45,389 nucleotides of DNA from Bacteroidales bacterium (GTDB lineage Bacteria; Bacteroidota; Bacteroidia; Bacteroidales; F082), in the NCBI GenBank assembly GCA_017531225.1, contig JAFXLL010000014.1, forward strand, positions 1 through 45,389, given 5' to 3'. Shown piece after piece: positions 33,603 through 42,448 of the stretch. The notes under the pieces were generated by a model, which saw nothing but the letters and a program-made list of their open reading frames with translations, was not told where the DNA came from and did not search any database. Each line of letters starts with the position of its first letter. The first letter of the stretch is position 1. Both the position numbers and the translations under genes were made by a program.

Positions 33603-35744
33603 ATGAAACCCAATTATAAAGATATCAATATCAACGCTATACCTAAGCATAATGGTCTCATTCTGCCGAATGGCGAGCTTTGGGAGACCCACGAACACAT
33701 CATGGTGAAGCCTGCCTACACCGAGAAAGACCTCGAAGGCATGGAGCACCTCAACTATGCCGCAGGCATCGCCCCCTTCCTCCGTGGACCTTACTCGACG
33801 ATGTATGTGATGCGTCCCTGGACCATCCGTCAGTACGCCGGTTTCTCCACCGCTGAGGAATCCAACGCCTTCTACCGCCGTAACATCGCTGCCGGTCAGA
33901 AAGGTCTGTCAGTGGCCTTCGACTTGGCCACCCACCGTGGCTACGATGCCGACCACGAGCGTGTGATGGGCGACGTGGGTAAGGCTGGCGTGAGCATCTG
34001 CTCCGTCGAGGACATGAAGGTCCTGTTTGACCAAATCCCGCTGAACAAAATGTCAGTCTCCATGACCATGAACGGCGCCGTGTTGCCGATTCTGGCCTTC
34101 TATATCGTCGCTGCCTTGGAGCAGGGTGCCAAGTACGAAGAGCTGCAAGGTACCATCCAGAACGACATCCTGAAGGAGTTCATGGTGCGTAACACCTATA
34201 TTTATCCACCTGAGTTCTCGATGCGCATCATCGCCGACATCTTCGAGTTCACCTCACAGAACATGCCGAAGTTCAACTCGATCTCCATCTCTGGCTATCA
34301 CATGCAGGAAGCCGGTGCTACCTCCGACATTGAGATGGCTTACACCTTGGCTGACGGTTGGGACTACCTCCGCACCGGTGTCAAGGCTGGCTTGGACATC
34401 GACGCCTTCGCGCCGCGTCTGTCGTTCTTCTGGTGCTCGGGCATGAACCACTTCATGGAGATTGCCAAGATGCGCGCCGCCCGTATGCTGTGGGCCAAGA
34501 TTGTACGCACCTTCAACCCGAAGAATCCCAAGTCGTTGGCCTTGCGTACGCACACGCAGACTTCTGGTTGGTCGCTCACCGAGCAAGACCCGTTCAACAA
34601 CGTGGCCCGTACCTGCATCGAGGCTATGGGCGCCGCCCTGGGTCACACCCAGTCGTTGCACACCAACGCCTTGGACGAAGCCATCGCTCTGCCGACCGAC
34701 TTCAGTGCCCGTATCGCACGTAACACCCAGATCTACATCCAGGAAGAGACCAACGTTTGCCGTGTGGTTGACCCGTGGGCAGGTTCCTACTACGTGGAGA
34801 GCCTGACACACGAAATTGCCCACCGTGCTTGGGGTCACATCCAGGAGGTGGAAGCCATGGGTGGTATGGCCAAGGCCATCGAGACCGGTCTGCCGAAGAT
34901 GCGTATCGAAGAGGCTTCGGCCCGCAAGCAGGCTCAGATCGACTCAGGCCGCGAGACCATCGTCGGTATCAACAAGTACCGCCTCGACCACGAAGACCCC
35001 ATCGAGACCTTGGAGATCGACAACACCGCTGTGCGTGAATCACAGATCAAGCGTCTGAAGGAGCTCCGTGCCAACCGTAACGAAGCCGACGTGCAACGTT
35101 GCCTTGACGCCATCACCAAGTGCGCTGAGACCCACGAGGGCAACCTCTTGGCCTTGGCCATCGAAGCCGCCAAGGTGCGCGCTTCGTTGGGTGAAATCTC
35201 CATGGCATGCGAGAAAGTCGCAGGCCGTTACAAAGCAGTGATCCGTTCAATTTCAGGAGTATATTCAATGGAAACGAAAAACGACGCAAGATTTGAAGAG
35301 GCCTGCAAGATGGCCGACGAATTCGCCAAGATGGAAGGCCGCCGTCCGCGTATCATGGTCGCCAAGATGGGTCAAGACGGCCACGACCGTGGCGCTAAGG
35401 TAGTTGCTACCGGTTACGCCGACATCGGTTTCGATGTGGATATGGGACCTTTGTTCCAGACACCCGCTGAGGCCGCTAAACAGGCCGTGGAGAACGACGT
35501 CCACATCATGGGCGTGAGTTCTTTGGCCGCTGGCCACAAGACCTTAGTACCTCAGGTGATCGAAGAGCTGGAGAAGCTCGGTCGTCCTGACATCATGGTC
35601 ACCGTTGGTGGTGTGATTCCCGCACAGGACTACCAGTTCCTGTATGACGCTGGCGCTGTGGCTATCTTCGGTCCCGGCACCCCCGTCAGCGAGTCAGCCA
35701 TCAAGATGCTGGAGTTGCTGATCGCCGCTCGCAAGCAGGCATAA
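33603..35744 (+). CDS. mutB: Methylmalonyl-CoA mutase large subunit
   Basis: 713 residues, normal length. Catalytic TIM barrel with [22 protein letters not shown] near 58-80, [38 protein letters not shown] and [10 protein letters not shown]. The C-terminal Rossmann domain carries the cobalamin-binding motif [13 protein letters not shown] near 588-600, in which the His replaces dimethylbenzimidazole, then [14 protein letters not shown] and the VGGVIPAQD / FGPGTPV loops. The short gap to mutA contains AAAGGAG, an unusually good Shine-Dalgarno for this phylum. A terminator follows after 43 bp. Confidence 0.97.
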   Translation: MKPNYKDININAIPKHNGLILPNGELWETHEHIMVKPAYTEKDLEGMEHLNYAAGIAPFLRGPYSTMYVMRPWTIRQYAGFSTAEESNAFYRRNIAAGQKGLSVAFDLATHRGYDADHERVMGDVGKAGVSICSVEDMKVLFDQIPLNKMSVSMTMNGAVLPILAFYIVAALEQGAKYEELQGTIQNDILKEFMVRNTYIYPPEFSMRIIADIFEFTSQNMPKFNSISISGYHMQEAGATSDIEMAYTLADGWDYLRTGVKAGLDIDAFAPRLSFFWCSGMNHFMEIAKMRAARMLWAKIVRTFNPKNPKSLALRTHTQTSGWSLTEQDPFNNVARTCIEAMGAALGHTQSLHTNALDEAIALPTDFSARIARNTQIYIQEETNVCRVVDPWAGSYYVESLTHEIAHRAWGHIQEVEAMGGMAKAIETGLPKMRIEEASARKQAQIDSGRETIVGINKYRLDHEDPIETLEIDNTAVRESQIKRLKELRANRNEADVQRCLDAITKCAETHEGNLLALAIEAAKVRASLGEISMACEKVAGRYKAVIRSISGVYSMETKNDARFEEACKMADEFAKMEGRRPRIMVAKMGQDGHDRGAKVVATGYADIGFDVDMGPLFQTPAEAAKQAVENDVHIMGVSSLAAGHKTLVPQVIEELEKLGRPDIMVTVGGVIPAQDYQFLYDAGAVAIFGPGTPVSESAIKMLELLIAARKQA

Positions 35745-35749
35745 ATTGA

Positions 35750-35775
35750 TAGAGACGCGGCACGCCACGTCTCTA
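35750..35775. repeat. Near-perfect 26-bp extragenic palindrome
   Basis: TAGAGACG (35750-35757) pairs with CGTCTCTA (35768-35775), and the inner GGC/GCC continues the pairing. Palindromes with GAGACG...CGTCTC arms are seen as dispersed intergenic repeats in several phyla. It lies between the mutB stop and the terminator. Confidence 0.6.
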
Positions 35776-35787
35776 CATAGACCAAAG

Positions 35788-35818
35788 AAAAATCCCGTCA
35801 GCGATGGCGGGATTTTTT
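35788..35818. terminator. Bidirectional terminator
   Basis: AAAAATCCCG (35788-35797) pairs with CGGGATTTTT (35808-35817), with T-runs in both readings. It separates mutAB from the convergent gene that ends at 35834. Confidence 0.85.
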
Positions 35819-35833
35819 ATCTGTTTTTTTCAA

Positions 35834-37198
35834 TTAGTCATCTATTTTAACTACTTTCCCTTCAAAGAAATAAACTTTTGTTTTGTAATTATAACACCAG
35901 ACCTCGCTTTGACCAAATCTGGTTGTGGTACGGTAAGTGTTCATGGGGAAACCCCAAGCCGCCTTACACATCTCTCTTGTCATACCAACCGAAACTTGTT
36001 TCTTTGCGATTAATCCCCCAAACTCAGCACCGTATAAGGCAACCATCTGCCGTGATAATTCTGCTTCTTTCTTCGCTTTTTGTTGTTTGATTTCTCGTTC
36101 TTTTTGAGCCTGAAGTTCTTTTGTGCGTTGCTTTATTTTTTTCAAATCGCTGCATTTAATGATATTTATACTCCAACCCCAATCTAAAATAGGAATATCT
36201 TTTATTATGTTGGGCTCATCTCGGTCATAATAATCAAGATCTTCTTCATAAAAAGCATAGCGAATGCTAGATATTATCTGTGTAAAAGTGCCTGTTTTTT
36301 CACCCTTCAGAACAATATAAGTATTATATTTCCCAGACATATCTTTCTTCAATACAACATCTTGAACAGTAAATTTAATATCTTCAAGTTTCACGGGGTC
36401 TCCGGTAATGCCATCATCTATAATATCCTCATCGATTATTTCTAATTTTCCATAATTACCACTTGTGGTGCTACCGTGTTTAACCCGATAAACTTCTTTG
36501 CCAATGAAGTTTGTAATTTGATTGTAAAACCTCTGAAGCACTGAATAATGGTATAATAATGTCTGTGGTGTGCTATTGATGTTTCCATATCTACCTGTAT
36601 TGAAATACAAATAGTATGTTGTAACAGTATCACCATTTAAAGGTTTAAGCGCCAAGAGTCTTTGGTATTCTAAAAAATCCTTATAAAAATCAAACCCATT
36701 CCCATATTTTAATATTTCTTTTTTCAGTTCACGACAGGTCTTTGTGCCATTAAACGGCTTTAAACCAACATTCAATCGAAGAGTATCTTCATTATCATCG
36801 CAAAAAACATAACCTGATATCAAATAATAGCCCGAGGGTATCACAAAACTTTCACATGTAGCTTTACCATTTTGTAATTTGAAAGAATGTGACGTATTAC
36901 AGTTTGTATTCTCCCAACTTAATGGTTCACACAAATAAATAGTATCACCAACTAAATTAGTCTTATATTCATGAGCAATAGAGCGATACATACTTGAAAA
37001 TGGATAATTTTGACCATATGAGACAGAAGGAAAATACTTTTCAAAGTCCACATCCCGGTCATAAAATTCTTTTGAACCGGTTAATTCGTTAGAATAATCA
37101 TCTCCAACAATTTTGATTTGTGCCATTGCGGAGTTGCTCACTATAAATATTACTACAAACAAAGCAACAAGCCATCTGAAGGTGTTTGTCTTTTTCAT
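35834..37198 (-). CDS. Secreted protein of unknown function with SmpA/BamE-like end
   Basis: 454 residues. Signal peptide to about 27 (NSAMA before Q). The first 330 residues are a Tyr/Asp-rich domain I do not recognise. Residues about 358-395 are a Lys/Glu/Gln-rich helix (QKEREIKQQKAKKEAELS). The last 60 residues (KKQVSVGMTREMCKAAWGFP, then a WCYNYKTKVYFFEGKVVKI strand pair) look like the small SmpA/OmlA (BamE-like) fold, in which VxxGMTxxxVxxxxGxP precedes a strand. No lipobox is present. The ATG overlaps the TAA of the upstream P-loop gene, so the pair is translationally coupled. Confidence 0.75.
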   Translation of the reverse strand: MKKTNTFRWLVALFVVIFIVSNSAMAQIKIVGDDYSNELTGSKEFYDRDVDFEKYFPSVSYGQNYPFSSMYRSIAHEYKTNLVGDTIYLCEPLSWENTNCNTSHSFKLQNGKATCESFVIPSGYYLISGYVFCDDNEDTLRLNVGLKPFNGTKTCRELKKEILKYGNGFDFYKDFLEYQRLLALKPLNGDTVTTYYLYFNTGRYGNINSTPQTLLYHYSVLQRFYNQITNFIGKEVYRVKHGSTTSGNYGKLEIIDEDIIDDGITGDPVKLEDIKFTVQDVVLKKDMSGKYNTYIVLKGEKTGTFTQIISSIRYAFYEEDLDYYDRDEPNIIKDIPILDWGWSINIIKCSDLKKIKQRTKELQAQKEREIKQQKAKKEAELSRQMVALYGAEFGGLIAKKQVSVGMTREMCKAAWGFPMNTYRTTTRFGQSEVWCYNYKTKVYFFEGKVVKIDD

Positions 37199-37662
37199 CT
37201 CGGATCAATTTTTAATTCTTCAATTCTGTTTACTATTTTTTCAGCTGCAGTTCTTTTTGCCTCTAACATTAGTGCCGGATCATCTGTATAAACAACCCAA
37301 AACTCATTTTCAGGATGCATATTGTCTCTATACTTATCGTTCAACATCCTATAAGACGAACCTGGATAGTCTCTTGCTCTGGCACAAACAACTAGAATAT
37401 CAGGCCGGTACAACACAATTAAATCTTCCATTTCTTCGTTCAGCGTATCATCGACATCGCCAGCCGAGATAATGGCGACACGTTTCCTTCCAAGATCAAT
37501 TACGGATTTGAAATCGCAGAGAGGTTGCCCTACCGACAAATGGTCTCCATTTGTTTTTAATAATCTTACCGCGCTACTACGCTCAACTAACATGTTGTGC
37601 AACAAGGTTGCCGTCGTGGTTTTGCCGTCATTTTGTCGGCCTCTGATAATTATTAATTCCAT
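37195..37662 (-). CDS. Small P-loop NTPase
   Basis: 155 residues. Walker A motif GRQNDGKTTT near the N-terminus (8-17) and a hydrophobic DILVVCAR strand that may act as Walker B. No DNA-binding or membrane part. The size and the single N-terminal P-loop are like MobB-like or other small cytoplasmic ATP/GTP-binding proteins. The family could not be named. It lies first in a two-gene - strand unit with the secreted protein, so a joint role is possible. Confidence 0.75.
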   Translation of the reverse strand: MELIIIRGRQNDGKTTTATLLHNMLVERSSAVRLLKTNGDHLSVGQPLCDFKSVIDLGRKRVAIISAGDVDDTLNEEMEDLIVLYRPDILVVCARARDYPGSSYRMLNDKYRDNMHPENEFWVVYTDDPALMLEAKRTAAEKIVNRIEELKIDPR

Positions 37663-37689
37663 AGTGTTTTTATTAATGTTAGGTTTTTT

Positions 37690-37885
37690 TTGCGAGCAGG
37701 AAACGCTGTTTTACTTTGGGCACAGAAAAAGGCGCAAATCCTTTCGTTGTTACCACTTATTCCGTAGGAAGGTGTCTGGAATACCTTGAAGTGAATAAGT
37801 GCAAAAGGTTTACGCCTATGCGCAAACTCTTCGCATCTTGTTCTCACTTCAAAGAATTTGTTTTCCAGACTTTTCCTACAGAGAA
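37690..37885. repeat. Structured non-coding region with nested inverted repeats
   Basis: Within the 302-bp gene gap 37663-37964. CACTTATTC (37754-37762) pairs exactly with GAATAAGTG (37793-37801), with AAGGT/ACCTT inside, and an outer pair GGCGCAAATCC / AGGTTTACGCC (37731-37741, 37806-37816). The arm GTAGGAA ... TCTGGAA (37764-37781) also has a reverse copy TTCCAGA ... TTCCTAC at 37863-37879. A short - strand frame crosses it but has no coding support. It probably represents a repeat element or a structured RNA. Confidence 0.5.
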
Positions 37886-37964
37886 ACAAGAGCATCAAGC
37901 TCAATATGTCATATTAGTTATTTCTTTTTTATGTTATAGTTTTCGTTTTGTGATTTTGTATAGG

Positions 37965-38780
37965 TTAAATAATCTCTATGTCTGTTAATAATGATCTTGT
38001 GCCCCCAGCTTTTAACTCAGGCACATTAATGCGAATATCGCAGTCCACAACAACGATTGTCCCATCGGCGGTTTGGAGAATATTCTCATCGTGCATGTCG
38101 CTGAGATAGATGTCGGAAGTGGCATACGTCCAATTACGCGGATTACGCAACTCGAATCCCATTTGCCGCATATAGTTCACAATCTGGCTGTTTTCCACAT
38201 GTTTGCCTTCAACAAAGGGTTGTTCCACAACAATTTTGAAATCACCATCTTCAGTGCGTCCAAAGCCAAGAACAGTAAGACGGGTTTCGGGGAAATAGGC
38301 GTTGTGAAGTGAAATACGATCAAGCGCGAGAATGGGTTGCACAAAATAATCAAGGCCAATGGTCTTGACAAGCGTTGCCCCATGGTCATAAACCTTGGCT
38401 TCGCCGCCCTCAGCAATCATCTCACCGAGTGAATGAGTAAGGGTTTTGTCAACGCAATCCGTCCAACAACCCGTGTGACGAGCCCATTGCTCTATGCATT
38501 CTTCTTGCTTCGCTCCGCATTCGACTTCTCTTTTGAAGTCATCGCCATAAGGTGCAGTTCCGCTATCTGATCGAGCTTTTGCTGCCGCGAGTATGGATGC
38601 AATGACATGCGTTGCACCTCCCGTTGCGCAGCCATGCTGTTCGAACGGTGAAAATCGTTGATATACAATCCGTCCATTGATAAATAGTTCTGCATAATAG
38701 TCAAGCTTTTGCAGACCCTCAGAAGTGAATCCGCCATCAATGATGATGTTGATATATTTCCAAAAGTCTGCGTTGGTCAT
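37965..38780 (-). CDS. Putative polyvalent-protein-type kinase
   Basis: 271 residues, no signal peptide. A kinase-like core lies in the second half: a Gly-rich loop and Lys (GGEAKVYDHGATLVKTIG, 125-142, candidate K139), a hinge-like VVEQPFVEG, the catalytic-loop pattern YLSDMHDENIL with D228, H230 and N233, and a metal-binding position VVVDCD with D246. This matches the putative polyvalent protein kinase domain described from phage and mobile-element polyvalent proteins. Here it is separate, with an N-terminal part of about 110 residues (many His, Cys and Glu). Whether it phosphorylates proteins is unknown. A promoter box lies at 38801-38808. Confidence 0.65.
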   Translation of the reverse strand: MTNADFWKYINIIIDGGFTSEGLQKLDYYAELFINGRIVYQRFSPFEQHGCATGGATHVIASILAAAKARSDSGTAPYGDDFKREVECGAKQEECIEQWARHTGCWTDCVDKTLTHSLGEMIAEGGEAKVYDHGATLVKTIGLDYFVQPILALDRISLHNAYFPETRLTVLGFGRTEDGDFKIVVEQPFVEGKHVENSQIVNYMRQMGFELRNPRNWTYATSDIYLSDMHDENILQTADGTIVVVDCDIRINVPELKAGGTRSLLTDIEII

Positions 38781-38800
38781 AGGAGTTTGTTTTATACCTG

Positions 38801-38808
38801 CAAAGATA
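38801..38808 (-). promoter_or_regulatory. -7 box for the kinase-like gene
   Basis: TATCTTTG on the - strand, 20 bp before the ATG at 38780; full match to TAnnTTTG. Confidence 0.6.
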
Positions 38809-38905
38809 TATATAATCTCTGAAATATGAAAGCTTGGTCAGAAAACTATCTATGTGATCATCAGGGGTACAAATTGTACCCCACCTGAAATTTCAAAATC
38901 TTTGC

Positions 38906-38913
38906 TATCTTTG
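38906..38913 (+). promoter_or_regulatory. -7 box for yqeY
   Basis: TATCTTTG, 28 bp before the ATG at 38942; full match to TAnnTTTG. Confidence 0.6.
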
Positions 38914-38941
38914 CCATCGAAACAAATCAACATCAAACGCC

Positions 38942-39388
38942 ATGTCATTAGAAACCACCTTAATGGCCGACATCAAGGCCGCCATGCTGGCCCGTGACCA
39001 AAAGAAACTTGAAGCCCTTAGGGCCATCAAAGCCCAGATCTTATTGGAAAAAACCAAAGGCGGCAACACCGAACTGACCGAAGCCGTCGAGCTGGGCATC
39101 CTCCAGAAATTGGTGAAACAACGCAAGGAGTCGGCCGCCATCTACGAACAGAACGGCCGCCAGGAACTCGCCAACGAGGAGTTGTTCCAAGCCTCGGTCA
39201 TCGAAGCCTATCTTCCCCAACCCCTGAGCGAAGAGCAACTCCGCAACGTGATCAAGCAAGTCATCGCCCAGGTCGGAGCCACCTCCATCAAAGACATGGG
39301 CAAGGTGATGGGCATGGCCACCAAACAGGTGGCTGGCAAAGCCGACAACGCCAAAGTCTCGCAAATCGTCAAGGAAATGTTGGGCTAG
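38942..39388 (+). CDS. yqeY: GatB/YqeY-domain protein
   Basis: 148 residues, normal for YqeY. It matches the C-terminal helical domain of GatB: MADIKAAMLARDQKKLEALRAIKAQI, YEQNGRQELANEE, EAYLPQPLSEEQL and the end MGKVMGMATKQVAGKADNAKVSQIV, where GKVMG and GKADG-like segments are diagnostic. The standalone protein may help tRNA-dependent amidotransfer or bind tRNA, but its role is not settled. The phosphatase gene follows after 11 bp. Confidence 0.93.
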   Translation: MSLETTLMADIKAAMLARDQKKLEALRAIKAQILLEKTKGGNTELTEAVELGILQKLVKQRKESAAIYEQNGRQELANEELFQASVIEAYLPQPLSEEQLRNVIKQVIAQVGATSIKDMGKVMGMATKQVAGKADNAKVSQIVKEMLG

Positions 39389-39399
39389 TAAATAAAGTC

Positions 39400-39852
39400 T
39401 TGAAAACAAAAGTCCTCTTCATCTGTCACGGCAACATCTGCCGAAGCCCCATGGCGGAGTTCGTCATGAAACACCTCGTGGAACAAGCTGGGCTGAGCAA
39501 CCAGTTTGAGATTGCCTCAGCGGCAACCTCCACCGAGGAAATAGGCAACCCCGTGTATCCCCCGGCGAAGCGTAAACTGGCAGAACACGGCATCGACTGC
39601 CAAGGCAAGACCGCTCGCCAGATGACCATCGACGACTATCGCCATTATGACCATATTGTCGCCATGGACCACAACAACCTGAGAAACCTGAAAAGGATGT
39701 TCGGCGAGGACAAAGACCACAAAATCAGCCTCCTGATGGATTACTCCAACCGTCCCGGCGAAGTGGCCGACCCTTGGTACACCGGCAACTTCGAGGCCAC
39801 CTGGAACGACGTGTTGGAAGGCTGTGAGGGCTTGCTGAAAACCCTTATCTGA
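39400..39852 (+). CDS. Low-molecular-weight protein-tyrosine phosphatase
   Basis: 150 residues from a TTG start at 39400; no ATG gives the full P-loop. The active-site loop is FICHGNICRSP with nucleophile Cys9 and Arg15, and the general acid Asp lies in VADPWYTGNF near 125. Length and motifs fit the class. It dephosphorylates phosphotyrosine, often in exopolysaccharide control, though no tyrosine kinase is next to it. Its 3' end overlaps the convergent small gene by 8 bp. Confidence 0.93.
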   Translation: MKTKVLFICHGNICRSPMAEFVMKHLVEQAGLSNQFEIASAATSTEEIGNPVYPPAKRKLAEHGIDCQGKTARQMTIDDYRHYDHIVAMDHNNLRNLKRMFGEDKDHKISLLMDYSNRPGEVADPWYTGNFEATWNDVLEGCEGLLKTLI

Positions 39853-40252
39853 AATCCCCAACCACCTCCAGGGCTTCAGCCAACATGTTCACATCCTTCA
39901 CGTCAATCCGATCAAACACGGGCTTGAGCTTGTCAATCTTGTCTAGATGAACGAGAAGCACATGATCAGGCCGCTCCTCAAGCAAACCCGCGGGGATCTT
40001 GTCCCTCACCATGTTGAGCGCCATCCCCACCATGCCATCCATCCCGAACCCGGCCGAATACCGCACCCGTAAGTCGGTGCCTACAAGGTCAAGCACCCTC
40101 AAGTCAATACCAACCTTCTTCTTCATGATGCCGAGGTTGAGTTTATACAACACTTTAATTGTTTTTGAATCAACAAACTCAAAGCTGATGGGCTGCTTGG
40201 TTTGTTCTGTGACGAGTTTTTGCAGTTCTTGATAGGATACCGATGCTTTCAT
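39845..40252 (-). CDS. Small conserved protein of unknown function
   Basis: 135 residues from ATG 40252; the frame continues open upstream but only as a shadow of the deiminase gene. The N-terminus (MKASVSYQELQKLVTEQTKQ) has no signal. The middle has amphipathic strands (ISFEFVDSKTIKVLYKLNLG, VGIDLRVLDLVGTDLRVRYS) and then helices with NMVRDKIPAGLLEERPDHVL. It is a cytoplasmic alpha/beta protein of about 15 kDa. No family recognised. Confidence 0.7.
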   Translation of the reverse strand: MKASVSYQELQKLVTEQTKQPISFEFVDSKTIKVLYKLNLGIMKKKVGIDLRVLDLVGTDLRVRYSAGFGMDGMVGMALNMVRDKIPAGLLEERPDHVLLVHLDKIDKLKPVFDRIDVKDVNMLAEALEVVGDFR

Positions 40253-40290
40253 AATGATCGTAAATAACACATACAAAAATAAAAAAATAG

Positions 40291-40298
40291 TATCTTTG
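40291..40298 (+). promoter_or_regulatory. -7 box for the deiminase gene
   Basis: TATCTTTG 32 bp before the ATG at 40331; full match to TAnnTTTG in an A-rich context. Confidence 0.6.
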
Positions 40299-40330
40299 CC
40301 GCTCCAGAAAAAAAGTTTAAAACAGATACC

Positions 40331-42304
40331 ATGAAAAAGATTTTCTCCCTGATGGCCATCATCGCCCTGACCGCTGTGATGACTGTACAAGCCCAAGAAC
40401 GCAAACCCGACTGGGCGCGTTGGCACTACCTCTCCGAGGAAGAGATGAACACCCCGGTCCGCAACGAAAATTTCGTTGAGACGGATCCACCGACGGGTAC
40501 ACCACGCTTCGTGGGCGAGTTCGAGCCAATGCAAGGCGTCATGATCCGTTACCCTCTGGGTATCCCTACCAGCCTTGTTGTTGATTTGGCCAACAATTGC
40601 CACGTTTATTGCGTCACCCAGCAGCAAAGCAGTGCACAAAGCAGCTTCCAAAACGCAGGTGTCAACATGAACAACGTCACCTTTATCAACGCCCCCACCG
40701 ATTCTTATTGGATTCGCGACTATGGCCCGTGGTACATTTTCGAAGACCGTACCCCCGCCATTGTAGATAACCGCTACAATCGTCCCCGTCCCAACGATGA
40801 CAACATGTCGCAGGTATTTGCCAACTTCTGGAACATCCCCATGTACGGCATGAACCTTGAACATACGGGCGGCAACATGATGGAAGACGGCCGTGGTCAC
40901 GGTGTGAGCGACGAGTTGGTGTTCCAGGAAAACAGCAATAACGAAGAAAATGTCCGTCAAAAAATGCGCGACTACTTGGGCATCGATCCTTATCACGTCA
41001 CCATCGACCCACAAGGCGACTACATCGCCCACGTGGACTGCTGGGGCAAGTACCTCGCTCCTGACAAGATTTTGATCGCCCAACTGCCACAAAGCAATTC
41101 GCAATACGCCCTGTATGAGCAAGTGGCCAACTATTTTGCCACCACCAACTGCTGCTGGGGTTATCCCTATCAAGTGTACCGTGTTCCGGAACCAGGTGGC
41201 TACACTCTTGCTCCTTATACCAATAGCTTGATTCTCAATAAGTCAGTGTATGTTCCGATGGGTGATAACGCATCCTACAACCAAGGTGCTATCGATGTCT
41301 ACCAAGCCGCCATGCCTGGCTACAACATCGTTCCCGTCTACAACAACGACTACTACATCAGTTGGGAAAACACCGACGCTCTGCACTGCCGCACCCGTGG
41401 CGTGATGGACTTCAACATGCTCTTTGTGGATCACCGTGAGGTGCTGCATGGCGAGCAGGAATGGCAGGAGGAATATCCTGTGGTGAGCAAATTCATCGCT
41501 TACAGCGGCATGGATCTGAAGCAGGATTCACTCCTTGTTTATTATAGCATCAATGGCGGTGAATACCAGGTGGCTCACATGACGGCTACTGGCAACCCCG
41601 ATGAGTATGTAGGCAATATCACCGGTTTCCAAGGTGGTGATGAAATCGACTACTATGTGTTTGGTGCTGACGAATCAGGTCACCGTTACACCCAGCCGGT
41701 GTTTGCCGAGTTGGATCCTCACCATTTCACCGTAGGCGACCATCAGCCAGTAGGGGAGTTGGTCATCACCCCCGACACCCTGTGGTTGGATGATGATCAA
41801 GAGCAATTGTTCTCTATCATCAATGAAACCAACGAAAACGTGGTTGTCAACTATTTTGATTTTAAGAAGGACGGTACTGTAATGGTAGGGACCGATGTTG
41901 AGCTTCCCTATACATTGTCTCCAGGGGGCAGCATTGATTTCAAAGTCCAATACGTCCTCCTGCCTACTCCTCCTGGCGAGAAAGGATATGACGTGTCGGA
42001 GATCTTCATTTACACTTCATTGGGTGAACTTAAAGAAGTGGTCATGGTCAACGGAGAGTTGTTGAGTGTCACCGAGGTTGCTGCAGAAACCAAACTCTAT
42101 CCCAACCCGACCAACGGCAGCTTCACCGTGGAAGGCGCTAACGTGGCCAAGGTGGAGGTTTATAACCTTGTTGGACAGATGATCTATGCTGAGCAAGGCC
42201 AGATGATCAACATCAACGCTAACGATTGGAACAAGGGTATTTATCTGGTAAATATCACCATGCAAAACGGTGCTGTTGAAACTAAGAAATTAGTAGTTAA
42301 GTAA
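40331..42304 (+). CDS. T9SS-sorted peptidylarginine deiminase (PPAD-like)
   Basis: 657 residues. Signal peptide 1-21 (VQA before Q). The deiminase fold matches Porphyromonas gingivalis PPAD almost position for position: D130 in WIRDYGPW, R151 and R153 in NRPRPND (PPAD R152 and R154 bind the substrate carboxylate), H234 and D236 in AHVDCWGK, N298 in YTNSLILN, and nucleophile C353 in DALHCRT. After it come an Ig-like domain (about 380-470), a second beta domain, and a type A T9SS sorting domain (LYPNPTNGSFTVEG ... WNKGIYLVNI). It should turn C-terminal arginines of peptides into citrulline outside the cell. Agmatine deiminase is the alternative but lacks the NRPRP motif and is cytoplasmic. Confidence 0.9.
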   Translation: MKKIFSLMAIIALTAVMTVQAQERKPDWARWHYLSEEEMNTPVRNENFVETDPPTGTPRFVGEFEPMQGVMIRYPLGIPTSLVVDLANNCHVYCVTQQQSSAQSSFQNAGVNMNNVTFINAPTDSYWIRDYGPWYIFEDRTPAIVDNRYNRPRPNDDNMSQVFANFWNIPMYGMNLEHTGGNMMEDGRGHGVSDELVFQENSNNEENVRQKMRDYLGIDPYHVTIDPQGDYIAHVDCWGKYLAPDKILIAQLPQSNSQYALYEQVANYFATTNCCWGYPYQVYRVPEPGGYTLAPYTNSLILNKSVYVPMGDNASYNQGAIDVYQAAMPGYNIVPVYNNDYYISWENTDALHCRTRGVMDFNMLFVDHREVLHGEQEWQEEYPVVSKFIAYSGMDLKQDSLLVYYSINGGEYQVAHMTATGNPDEYVGNITGFQGGDEIDYYVFGADESGHRYTQPVFAELDPHHFTVGDHQPVGELVITPDTLWLDDDQEQLFSIINETNENVVVNYFDFKKDGTVMVGTDVELPYTLSPGGSIDFKVQYVLLPTPPGEKGYDVSEIFIYTSLGELKEVVMVNGELLSVTEVAAETKLYPNPTNGSFTVEGANVAKVEVYNLVGQMIYAEQGQMININANDWNKGIYLVNITMQNGAVETKKLVVK

Positions 42305-42313
42305 TATGCCCAT

Positions 42314-42391
42314 CGTCATTGCGAGGAGCGTAAGCGACGAAGCAATCCACTGTCGTCGAGTGTGGATTGCTTCGCTTCGCTCGCAATGACG
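42314..42391. repeat. Large extragenic palindrome
   Basis: Arms CGTCATTGCGAG (42314-42325) and CTCGCAATGACG (42380-42391) are perfect, and a second pair GAAGCAATCCAC (42339-42350) / GTGGATTGCTTC (42362-42373) lies inside. This CGTCATTGCGAGG ... GCAATGACG type of palindrome is seen between genes in many unrelated bacterial genomes. Confidence 0.75.
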
Positions 42392-42395
42392 AAAA

Positions 42396-42428
42396 AAAAC
42401 GGAGGGTGGAATTCCACTCTCCGTTTTT
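42396..42428. terminator. Terminator after the deiminase gene
   Basis: AAAACGGAG-G-GTGG pairs with CCAC-T-CTCCGTTTT around an AATT loop, with A- and T-runs on both sides. It can serve the deiminase gene and the - strand small gene ending at 42449. Confidence 0.8.
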
Positions 42429-42448
42429 AGTTTTCTGTTCTCCGTTGT

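Noticed and set aside
37653..37904. An 83-residue open frame on the - strand across the repeat region
   Set aside because: It covers the inverted repeats and overlaps the start of the P-loop gene; a fold-back repeat explains it better than a protein.
40253..41173. A long N-terminal extension of the - strand gene at 39845
   Set aside because: The extension is antisense to the deiminase gene and has no protein-like pattern; the ATG at 40252 gives a normal compact start.
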